NCBI GenBank assembly: GCA_049602155.1 | Contig: JBMYRH010000017.1 | Span: forward strand, 66,704 to 130,703 | Origin: JBMYRH01 sp049602155 | Lineage (GTDB): Bacteria > Myxococcota_A > UBA9042 > PHBI01 > JBMYRH01 | Length of the DNA stretch: 64,000 bases | Direction of reading: 5' to 3' | Shown here: positions 43,596-54,600 of the stretch, one piece after another | Layout: each line of letters begins with the position of its first letter | How positions within the stretch are numbered: position 1 is the first letter of the stretch | The notes under the pieces: generated by a model | Databases searched by the model: none | Told to the model about the DNA's origin: nothing | What the model saw: only the letters and a program-made list of their open reading frames with translations | Program-made: the position numbers and the translations under genes

Positions 43596-45377
43596 ATGTA
43601 TGGTCGCCACAACCCGCCTCATCCCCTGCCCTCTCACGCGGTGAGCCTTGTCGCCCTCTGCCTCCTCGTCGGCTGTGCTTCGAGCGGCTCCCCCGTCGAC
43701 ACCGACGTCGCGATGGATGGCGCAGAGGCCACTCAAGACGCGCCCCCTCGCGTTGAAGCTCAAGGGGGTGGCGACGACGCTGTGACTGCCACGGAGACGC
43801 CCACGCCCTCGGCATGCAGCGCACCTGCACCGACGGTGACTCGGTGGTACGACGACGCGGTCGGCTACGAGATCTTCGTCCGCAGCTTCCGCGACAGTGA
43901 CGGCGATGGGATCGGCGACTTGGCTGGGCTCACCGCGTCGCTCGACTACTTAAACGACGGCGATCCGGAGACGACCGACGACCTAGGCGTGACACTGCTT
44001 TGGCTCATGCCCATTCACCAGAGCCCGTCATACCATGGCTACGACGTGACCGATTACGACCGCGTCGACACCGACTACGGCACCGAAGAAGACCTGACCG
44101 CCATGCTCAAGGCCGCCGAGGCCCGCGGCATCCGAGTCGTCATTGACTTGGTCCTCAACCACAGCTCATCACAGCACCCGTGGTTTATCGACGCACAGAC
44201 GGAGCCCAGCGCCACCTATCGCAATTTCTACGTCTGGTCGGACAACGACCCAGGGTGGTCTCAACCTTGGAGCGGCAACGGGACCTGGCACCCCACACCC
44301 TCCGGGTACTATTACGGCCTCTTCTGGGGCGGAATGCCGGACCTCAATTTCGCCAGCGAGGCGGTGCAAGCCACGATGACGCAGGTCGCCCGTGACTGGC
44401 TGGGGCGCGGTGTCGCCGGCTATCGCCTCGACGCCGTACGCTACCTCGTCGAGACGGGGGGCGGTGATGGACAGAAAGACACCGACGAGACCCTCGCCTA
44501 CTGGCGCAGGCTCCGCGAAGCGACCGACACCGTCGACACGGACACCCTGCTCCTCGGCGAAGCCTGGGCAGACTCATCCATCGTCTCCGCCTACTTCGGT
44601 GATGAGGACAAGCCAGCGATGCACATGGCGTTCGACTTTGAGACCGCCAGCGGGCTGGAGACCGCCCTGGTCACGGGCCAAGGTGTTGCGCTCAGGAGTG
44701 CGCTCTGTGCGAGGCTCGACGGGTGGCCCAACCATGGACGTGCGGGCACCTTCGCGACCAACCACGACATGCGTCGCCTGGCCTCACGCTTGAAGAGCGC
44801 AGGGCCCGGCGCGCTCCACCTCATCGCGGCGGCCCTCATGACCCTGCCGGGCACCCCATGGCTCTACTACGGCCAAGAGCTCGGCTTGCTCAACGGCCCC
44901 ACGCAGGACGACATCGATAAGCGCCTGCCCATGCAGTGGCATGACGGCCCCGGCGGCGGCTTCACCGAGGGCACCCCTTGGGCTGCACCACAGAGCCTCG
45001 CGCTCGCTGACAGTGTCGCAGGCCAAACGAACGACCCCGAGAGCCTCCTGTCACGCTACCGAGACCTCATCGCCTTGAGGGCCGCCCACCCGGCGCTTCG
45101 GCGCGGGTCGGTACGGATGCTCAGCCCGGAGACCAAGACAGGGAGCGCTGTGGCGTTCTACCGCGAGCTTGGCGACGCGCAGCTCCTCGTCCTCTTGAAC
45201 CCCACTGAGAGCGAGGTGACTGTCACCCTCACCGAGGAGATGCTCGGGGGAGACCACCGCTTCTCGCACGCTCATGGCACGCCAGCAGCGACCCCTCAGG
45301 CGGCCCTCGATATCACCAAGGGGGTCACGCTCTCAGGCTTCGGATATCGAGTCCTCGTTGCCGACCGCGCTGAGTGA
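43596..45377 (+). CDS. GH13 alpha-amylase-family lipoprotein
   Basis: A 593-residue lipoprotein (lipobox LVGC) with a Thr/Ala-rich spacer to about residue 80. The GH13 barrel shows all family motifs: DLVLNHSS (region I), GYRLDAVRY with nucleophile Asp279 (II), LLGEAWA with acid/base Glu322 (III), and FATNHDMRR with Asp391 (IV). The opening GYEIFVRSFRDSDGDGIGDLAGL is like oligo-1,6-glucosidases and other alpha-glucosidases. A C-terminal beta domain follows (LVLLNPTESEVTVTL). It hydrolyses or transfers alpha-linked glucosides at the cell surface. The precise specificity is not readable. No transporter or other sugar gene is beside it. Confidence 0.92.
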   Translation: MYGRHNPPHPLPSHAVSLVALCLLVGCASSGSPVDTDVAMDGAEATQDAPPRVEAQGGGDDAVTATETPTPSACSAPAPTVTRWYDDAVGYEIFVRSFRDSDGDGIGDLAGLTASLDYLNDGDPETTDDLGVTLLWLMPIHQSPSYHGYDVTDYDRVDTDYGTEEDLTAMLKAAEARGIRVVIDLVLNHSSSQHPWFIDAQTEPSATYRNFYVWSDNDPGWSQPWSGNGTWHPTPSGYYYGLFWGGMPDLNFASEAVQATMTQVARDWLGRGVAGYRLDAVRYLVETGGGDGQKDTDETLAYWRRLREATDTVDTDTLLLGEAWADSSIVSAYFGDEDKPAMHMAFDFETASGLETALVTGQGVALRSALCARLDGWPNHGRAGTFATNHDMRRLASRLKSAGPGALHLIAAALMTLPGTPWLYYGQELGLLNGPTQDDIDKRLPMQWHDGPGGGFTEGTPWAAPQSLALADSVAGQTNDPESLLSRYRDLIALRAAHPALRRGSVRMLSPETKTGSAVAFYRELGDAQLLVLLNPTESEVTVTLTEEMLGGDHRFSHAHGTPAATPQAALDITKGVTLSGFGYRVLVADRAE

Positions 45378-45402
45378 GGAAACGCGGAGGTCTTGATGCA
45401 GG

Positions 45403-45475
45403 GGCGCCTTGGCGCTGATCGTCCCTCACGGCCTCGCCAAACCCCTGATCCGCATTTTGCAGACGCCAAGGCGCC
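45403..45475. repeat. Long-range perfect 12-bp inverted repeat
   Basis: GGCGCCTTGGCG (45403-45414) and CGCCAAGGCGCC (45464-45475) are exact inverted copies separated by 49 bases. They lie 26 bases after the GH13 stop. Could be a large hairpin ending GH13 transcription (no T-run) or a protein-binding loop. Confidence 0.5.
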
Positions 45476-45630
45476 GGCCAAGTGGCGTAAACAACGGAGC
45501 AGTCACACACTTAGAGCCTCACCCTCGCGGAGGAGATTTCATACTCGCCTCACACCTGTTGAACCCGAGGTGGCTCGGCGCTAGCCTGCCCGCACGCTTA
45601 AAAAGCGACTTCAGCGGGTAGGAGAGGGAC

Positions 45631-48600
45631 ATGCGCGACACGCGTCGGTGGTTTTCTTTGGGTGTTGTGGTTTGGATGGGCTTCAGCCTTTGGGGCTGTT
45701 CGGCCGAACCTTTTGTGCCTCGGAGTGCAGGCGAGACCTGCGCAGCAGACGGCGAGTGCGAGGATAACCTCTGCTACGCGTCAGAGTGCCTCGACCCGGC
45801 ACAAGACGATGACAAAGACGGTTTAACCAACGCCATCGAGGCCAACCTCGGGACCAACCCTCTGAGCCCCGACACGGACGGAGACAGCCTGCCGGACAGC
45901 TATGAGGTCGGCACCGACCTCGCCAACCCCCTGGATGAAGATGGTGACGGCGCAATCGACGCCGTGGAGTCCAACCTTCAAGACGACGAGCTCGACTGCT
46001 TGGTCAACCAGCAGGACTCCGAGAACGAGGTCACCGCGACGACGACGGCCGCGAAGTACGACGAGGCGTGCTGCTGCGGAGGGACCTGCTCAGAGCAGGG
46101 GATCACGGTCTTAGACGGCACGAGCTGCAATGAAGAGACAGGCGAGCTGACCTGCGTGACCGACGAACCCGACACCGACGGCGACGGCATCTTGGACAGC
46201 TGTGACTGGTGCAAGCTCGACCCGAACGATGAGGCCGATCTCGACGGCGACGGCGTGTGCCGCTCAGACGACAACTGCCCAGACATCGCCAACGCCGATC
46301 AGGCGAACGCGGACACGGATTTAATCGGCGATGCATGCGACCCATGCAAGTTCGGCACGGACGCCCCAGTCGCCGACGCCAACAACCCGGGCACCAAACC
46401 CGAGGAGGGCGCCGACCCGAATGACCCAGACGGCGACGGTGTCTATGACTGCTACCCCTTCGAGTGTGACCCAAGCTCAGACGCAGACTGCGTCACCGAT
46501 AACTGCCCCGGGCTCTTTAACCCGATGCAGACCAACAGCGACGCCGACTCAGGGGACACCCTCGGAGACCTCTGTGACCCGACCCCGTTCGGTGAGGAGT
46601 TTGAAGCCCCCGCCGACGATGAGGACGGTGATGACGTCCTCGATGATGACGACAACTGCCCACAGATTCCCAACACAGACCAGAAGAACACAGACGCCGA
46701 GGTGGGCGCTGAAAACGGCACGTGCGAGCCGGGGATCAAAGATGAGGGGTGCCTAGGCGACGGCCTGGGCGACGCCTGCGACCCCTGCCCTGAACTCACG
46801 GTCAACGACCAAGACGGCGATGGCTTCTATGATTGCGTTGTCGGAGGCCTGCCCATCGACCCGTGCCCCACCGAACCAGAGTATTACGACGGTGATAACA
46901 AGCCGGTCTGCGAAGACAACTGTGACGAGGTCGCCAACCCGAGTCAGCTCGACAGCGACGACGACGGGATCGGAGACGCGTGTGACGCCGAGCCCTTTGT
47001 CTCGGACGACACGGACAAAGACGGCATCCTCAACAACGTCGACGGCTGTGACGATAGCCCCGAGGGCTGGATCGCCACCGATGGCCCTGACTACGACGGT
47101 GATGGCTGCCAAGACGGGACCGAAGACACCGATAACGACAACGACGGCGTCGAGAACTTTGAGGACAGCTGCGAGACGGGCGAGCTCGGTTGGACCTCCG
47201 ATGGCTCCTCCGACTGGGATGGCGACGGCTGTAAAGACGACACTGATGAGGACCTCGACGACGACAACGACGGGGTCCTTGACTCAAGCGATGAGTGCAG
47301 CTTGGGAGAAGTCGACTGGGATGAAGTCGACGGAGCCGTCGATCACGACGCTGACGGCTGCGAAGACTCTGACGAGGACAATGACGACGACAATGACGGC
47401 CATGGCGACGGCGACGATGCATGCCCCACCGGCCACGTCGGCTGGGAGAAGAACGATGAGACCGACCACGACGACGACGGCTGCAAAGACGACGTCGAGG
47501 ACGCCGACGACGACGACGACGGCGTCGAGGACGACCTGGACGCATGCCCCAGTGGCTCCACAGGCTGGGGGGCGAGCGAGGCGACCGACCACGACGGTGA
47601 CGGCTGTGAAGACTCCGGCGAGGACACCGACGACGACAATGACGGTATCGAGGACGTAGACGACAACTGCCCACTCAACGACAAGGTCGACCAAGACGAC
47701 CTCGACGGCGACGGCGAGGGAGACGCCTGCGACGCCGATGACGACGGCGATGACGTCGAGGACGACGTAGACACCTGCCCGACGGTCGTCAACCCCGAGC
47801 AGACCGACACCGATGCAGACGGTCAAGGCGACGCCTGTGACGATGACATCGACGACGACGGGAGCCTCAATGACGACGACTGCGCCCCGACTGACCCCAC
47901 GGTTCACCCCGCAGCAGCCGAGCTATGCAACACCATCGACGACAACTGTGACTCGGCGACCGATGAGGGCTTTGAGGGCCTCGGTGACGCCTGTGACGGC
48001 GACGACGCAGACACCTGCGCCTCGGGCGTCATCGGCTGCAGCGCCGACGGCTCGGCGGCCGTGTGTCAGGACGAGGCGATCGACTGCTCGGCCCTCAACA
48101 CCGACTGTCGCATGGGCACCTGTGAGGCGGGGAGTAACGATGAGAGCGCCTGCTTTGGCGCGCTCGACCATGCCTTCTGCGCGGACGACGAGCCCTGCAC
48201 GACTGACCTCTGCGGGGTCGACGATGGTCAGTGCACAAGCACCTTGGTCCACATCAACTCGAGCGACGCCGACAAGACCGCAGCGAGTGAAGCTGGCTGT
48301 GCGTGTGTCGACAACCCCGAGGTGGTGACCTCGGACGATGGCCCCGCTGACCGAGTCTGCCAGGGTCTGTGCCTGCTCAAAGCCTCTTGCGGGGTATCAA
48401 ACGACGACGGCGAGCCCGAGGCAGACGTGGAGTGTATCGCTGAGTGCACACAGACCGTCATGGCCGACGTCAGCGCGGCGGCCACCCTTGCCTGCATCGC
48501 GAACAAGCAGGGCGAGTATGCACAGCAGAACCCCGACGCCTCCGACGCCTGTGAGGGCAACGCCGAGATCGCGGAAGTGTGCGCACCGGGAGGCTGCACG

Positions 48601-51600
48601 CTCCCCGCCGCCACGGAATGCACCGCTTACTGCGACGCGCTCACGGCCTGCTACCCCAACGGTATCGACACCCTCGTCGAGGAGCCCTATGGCAACCACC
48701 TGAACTACTACATGAGCGCTAGCCCGGAGCTCTGCGTCTGGGGCTGCACGGGGTTCAAGGCCGCCGGTGGCTTCGATCTCGAGGCCAACGATGGAGAGCT
48801 GCAGTGTCAGGTCGACTTGATGACGGGCGGAGCTTGCCCGGCCGACGGCCTCTTCCCCTGCGGCGCGCCCGAGAAGGTCTGCGAAGAGACCGACGCCTGC
48901 CACGTATGGCACCCAGACGAAGAGACAGGAGACGGCGAGGACGCCCCCACCGGTCACTACTACGAGGGCGTCACGGTCCCCGAGGGGATCACCTGGGACG
49001 AGGCCAAGGCGCAAGCCGAGGCCATGGGCGGCCACCTCGCGACCCTTAACTCATTTGGTGAGGCGACGTTTGTCGCCACGAACTTCTCCGAGAATGGCTC
49101 GGGTCCATGGATTGGCGCACGCTCGGACGATCCCAACGACATCTCAGGCGATGGCGAAGAGGAGCGAACGTGGGGCTGGGTCACAGGCGAGAGCTTTGAT
49201 CTCCAGCCGCTGCTCGACGCCTTAGAGGGCGTCGAGTTGCCTAAAAATGCGTGCCTGAGGTTGAAGCACGCTGGGTCATTCAGTTGGGAAGCTGCGAGCT
49301 GCGATGGCACGGCCTCGGGCTTCCTGGTGGAGTTCGTCGACAGTGAAAACGCCTGTAACGACATGGACTTCGACGAGATCTGTGACGCAGAGGACAACTG
49401 CATCAATACCGCGAACCACTTGCAGGAAGACTTCGACGCGGACGGTCACGGTGACGCCTGCGACAACGACGCTGATGGCGATGAGTACTTCACGAACCAG
49501 CAGCCCTTCGACTGTAATGATAAAGATCCCGAGTCCTTCCCGGTCGCGCTCTTCGGCGATGCCGATAGCGATGGCTACGGCGACCCGGCGACCGAGTTCT
49601 TCGGGTGCTTCTCGGGCGGCACGGTCACCGAGGGAGGCGACTGCGACGACGAAGACAATGGGGTCTTTCCCGGCGCACCGGAGAGCTGCGGCGACGGTGT
49701 CGACAGTGACTGTGATGGAGACCACGTTGAGGCAGATCTATGCGGGAGCTCCTGCCAGCAGCTCTGCACCTCCCTACTCGCGCAGGGTTGTGACGATAAT
49801 GTGACCCCCAGCGACCCGTCTGAGGGAGAAGACAACACCGAGGCGCCGGCGGATGGCGACGCATCCGATACGGGTGAGGAAGGGGCGACCGGAGAGACCG
49901 GAGAGACCGGCCCTGTCAGCGACAACGCCGAGCATGATCAGGCCGAGTGCGAGTCCATGTGTGCGGACCACTTCGAACCCTCAGAGTGGGATGGCGCATG
50001 CAGCGAGGACTTCGACGCATTGGCGACCTGCATTGTGCAACACGGGAATGGCTTTGAATGCAGCGAAGAGCACGGACATTTGGCCGCCGAGCCTTGCACG
50101 GATCTTCAGCACACCTGGCAGACCTGCACCACGTGCTTCGACCATGCAGAGCCTGACACCGCATGGGGACCAGGGCTCTACACCGCTGAGGCCATTCAAG
50201 GTGATGAGATCAACCAATCGGAGTCTGTGCTGGCGATGCGCGCCATCTGCGACGTCGCAGACATAGACAGGATGTGGCTGAGCCCCTCGGACGATCAGTC
50301 AAGTTACGGCGACGTCGTCACGTTGGGCGTCAACCTTGAGCACGAGGGGACGCCCCAGCCCATTGAGATCATCGTCAGCGACGTCAATGGCACACCACTC
50401 GAAGGGGGCTATTTCCTCATCAACGAGTACAGCGATCAGGGCGGGGAGGGCGTCACGATGTTCCTCGACGCCGACCCAACTGATCCGCTCTACCGCCTGG
50501 AGATCAAGCCTATTGAGGGCGCGACTCAGCCGCTCAAGCTTCGCTACAGCGTCGTGATGCAGTCCTGCCAAGCCCTCTGCGTAGACAGCCCCGCCGCCTG
50601 CGGCGACGACGGATGCGGGGGCTCCTGCGGCTCCTGTGGTCCTGGTGCGGAGTGTACGTCGGGTGAGTGCGTCATCCCATGCACGCCAAACTGCGCCGAT
50701 ATGGTCTGCGGTGACGACGGATGCGGAGGCAGCTGTGGCGAATGCCAAGGCGGGAATACGTGCATCGAGGGCGCCTGTATCGCGCCCTGTGCCCCCGACT
50801 GCGATGGCTTCAACTGTGGCGACGACGGCTGTGGTGGCATCTGCGGCGAGTGTGAGGGGGGTATCCAATGTGTCGGGGGCAACTGTGCCTACGAGTGTGT
50901 GCCCGACTGCTTCGGGATCGTCTGCGGCAGCGACGGCTGTGGGGGGACGTGTGGTGACGGCTGCGAAGCTGGGACCTATTGCAAGCATGGTTGGTGTCAA
51001 GAAGACACCTGCATCGACCCCAATAACCCGGACGACCTCAATGTCGGCACCTGCTTCGAGAACACCTGTGGGATCAGCCACGCGGGCGACGGTGTCTGTG
51101 ATCCAGAGTTCAACTGCGCGGACATGGCCTACGACGGTGGCGACTGCGGTCTCCCGTGCCCCGAGGGGTTGATCCACGATTGTAACTGGAACTGCGTCGC
51201 GCCCGAGGTCAAGGGTGATGGCCAGTGCCAACCGTACATGGCGTGCCCCTACACCCAATGGGATGGCGGCGACTGCCCGGATAACTGTCTCCCCACTGAG
51301 ATCGTCGGATGCGACTCAACATGTGTCCCCGCGGGTTGGCTCGGTGACGGAGGCTGCGACAAGGCCAAGCTCGGCTGTGGAGCCATGGACTGGGACAATG
51401 GAGACTGTGACTTCCTTGCGCCATCGGTGTGCGGCGATGGCCACTGCGCCAACGATGAAGCGGCCTACAGCTGCCCCAGCGATTGCGCAGTGGTGTGTGG
51501 TGACGGGGTCTGCGGTGTCAACGAGACCAACGTGAGCTGCAACGCAGACTGCGGCGCATGCGCCGAAGAGTGCAACGCAGCTAGCAGTGGCACCCATTGC

Positions 51601-54600
51601 GCTGGGGGCGCATGCGTCTCCCCGGCGACGTGCGGCGCCGGCCAGATCCTCGATTGCTATCTCGGTTGCATTCCCGCCTCTTACCCTGGAGATAACGTCT
51701 GTGATCCCAGCCTTAATTGCCACGACTTTGAGAATGACGAAGGGGACTGCGCAGCGTGTGACCAAGGTCAGGTCAGTAGGTGTACGGGGACGGGGCATGA
51801 CGGCGATACCACCGACAGCTGCATAGACAGTTCCTTGATCGGGGATGGCACATGTCAGAGCACACTGGGTTGCGCGGAGTACGACTGGGACGGCGGTGAC
51901 TGTGAGGAGCCTTGCCCCTATGACCCGGGCGTTGATGACGGGAGTGGAGGGTCCGATGAGGGCGACGGCGGGTACAAGGTCCGCGACTGCTATCAGCAAT
52001 GTGTGGACGTGAACCTCGTCGGAAACGGGATCTGCCAAGGCCACCTCAACTGCGCCAAGCACGACTACGATGGCTTCGACTGTCAAGGCGCCGTCTGCGG
52101 CGACGGCGTGTGCAGTGATGCCGGCGGTGAGAACTACGCCAACTGTGAGGAAGATTGCCCCCCTATCTGCACCCCAAATTGCACCAACCTGGCGTGCGGA
52201 GACGATGGATGTGGCGGTAGCTGCGGGACATGTAAGAACGACCAAACGTGCACCTCGAGCGGTCACTGTCTGGCCCAAGGCGCCCAGGAGTGCATCAGCG
52301 ACTACGTGTTTACCACCACCAACGAAATACAGGCGGTGTCGGGCTGCGCCCAGATCACGGGGAACGTAACAATACAGTCCTCCGTAAGCAGTTTAGCCGC
52401 CCTCTCCAACCTCCAACGGGTCGCCGGAGCCCTGGAGATCTCTTCCAATCCCAACCTTAGCGGGCTGAACGGGCTGGATAACCTAGAGGAGGTCGTCGGC
52501 GACCTGAAGATTTTCAGCAACCCTACCCTCGTAAGCCTTGAGGCCCTCAATCAGCTGACGAACATCACGGGCATGCTCGATATCAGCTCGAACGCGAACC
52601 TTGAGATCCTCGGACTAGCCGCATTGGCTCACGTCCATGGCGGGCTCACGATCGTGTCAAATCAGGCGCTGTGCCAAGACGACATCGACGCTTGGTATGG
52701 CTCAGCGAGCCTGCAAGTCCAAGGAGATGTCATCTACAACACCGGGAACACCGGCCCATGCAGCAATCCCTGCGTCGGCGAACTCGATGAGAACGGTGTT
52801 CTGGCGATCGTGATCGAAGGTACGCAGGGCCCCCAAGCCCTCGATGCGCTCTCTAACTGTCAGACTATCCAGGGCGATCTCCGGATCCTGGGGAGCAACT
52901 TCGGCGACCTCAACGCGCTGAATGACCTGAAAACGATCACCGGGGCCCTCACCATCAACGACAACCTCAATCTGATCACCGTGAGCCTCCCGGTGCTCGA
53001 ATCGGTCGGGGGCGACGTCCATGTCGCGAACAACACGCAGCTCTCCACGCTCGGCCTCGCGGCGTTGAACCTGACCTCCCAGGTCAGCTTCGATATCTTC
53101 AATAACTACCTCTGTAATGCCGATGTCGTGGCCTGGGTCCAGGGCTTGGGTCCAAACGCCACCGTTGGGAACATCTCCAACAACAACGGAGCGTGTATCT
53201 GTGAGGGCGGCTGCGACGCTGGGCATCTCTGTAACCAGGATGGCCAATGCGTCGTGGACTGCAACGTGAGCCACGTCGTTGAAGGCGATCCCTCAGCCTA
53301 CCTGAGCGCGCTTCAAGGCTGCACGGAGCTGCATGGGGACCTCACCATCCAGAGCACGAACCTCACGCAGATCGGGAACGAGCTCATGGGCATCGGGGAA
53401 ATCCACGGCAACCTTGTCATCAGGAATAACCCGTACCTGACGCAGATCGGCATTCAGTATCTGAATATCCTCGGGGGCGACCTCGTGATCCACAGCAACG
53501 GCCTGCTCGACACCTTCGCGGTCGAGATCGAGATGGTGGTCGCTGGCGCGGTCAACATCACGCACAACGCAAAGCTATGCCAGCACACCCTGGAGAGCAC
53601 CATCGATGGTGTTAACATTCTCACCAGCTGGAACCTCACCCCAGGGAACGACGGCTGCGTCACCTGCACGCCTGAATGCCAACAGGGCACCTGCGGGGGA
53701 GACAACGGATGCGGCGCCCCTTGTGAGTGCACTCAAGGAGAGACCTGCGAGCAGGGCGTCTGCCAAGCCCCGCCATCGATCGCCTGCTCGCCATCTTCGA
53801 CCGAGCCAATCGACTGCAACACCTACGCGTGCCCGGAGGACACGACGAGCCTCACCTGCGTCGGCGAGGAGTACATCACGACGGGAGATGACAACACCTT
53901 CATCGTCATCGAGCGCGAGGGTCACAACCACTGCCCAGCGCAAAACAACCTTGGAGAGTACGCAGGGAGCTGGAGCAACGATTGGTACGGTTGCTACACG
54001 CGACGAAGCGGCATCAGTTCCGCAGCGTGTCAAGGAGCAGCTAGCGTCACGGAGCCGGACCTCACTAACGACATCATTGGCGTCGCAGAGTGGTCGAGTC
54101 AGTGCCGGTGGCTCTGCAGCTCCAATAACTGCACGTTTAGCGTCCCGCTGTCAGGCGGCTACCCCGTCTACACCATGTGCGGTGACGGCATCCTGTTCCC
54201 GGGCATGGAGGAGTGCGACGACGGCAACAACGCGGGCGGTGATGGCTGCGATCCCTTCTGTGTGAGCGAGCCGGCGCCGTGCGAGCCCAGCTGCATCTCA
54301 GGGGCCTGCGGGTTGCCTGATGGTTGCGGAGAGCTCTGCGGATGTGATGACGGGGAGGTCTGTGGCCAGGATAATTTCTGCGCCAACATCAACGAGTGCG
54401 CTGCGCAAGAGAACCCACCGTGCAGCCCCGAGGCGACCTGCGTCGACACAGACGGCTCCCACGGGTGCACCTGCAATGTCGGGTTTATCGGCAGCGGTGT
54501 CACCTGTGAGTGCACCCCCAACTGTGCGCCAGGTCACTGCGGAGACGATGGCTGTGGTGGAGTGTGCGCGTGTGGTGAGGGCCAAAACTGCAACGTGGCC

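Noticed and set aside
46753..52278. Long minus-strand open frames (for example 47284-47907, 50299-51258, 51316-52278)
   Set aside because: They mirror the Asp/Cys/Gly codon bias of the giant gene on the plus strand and have no ribosome-binding sites or recognisable domains.
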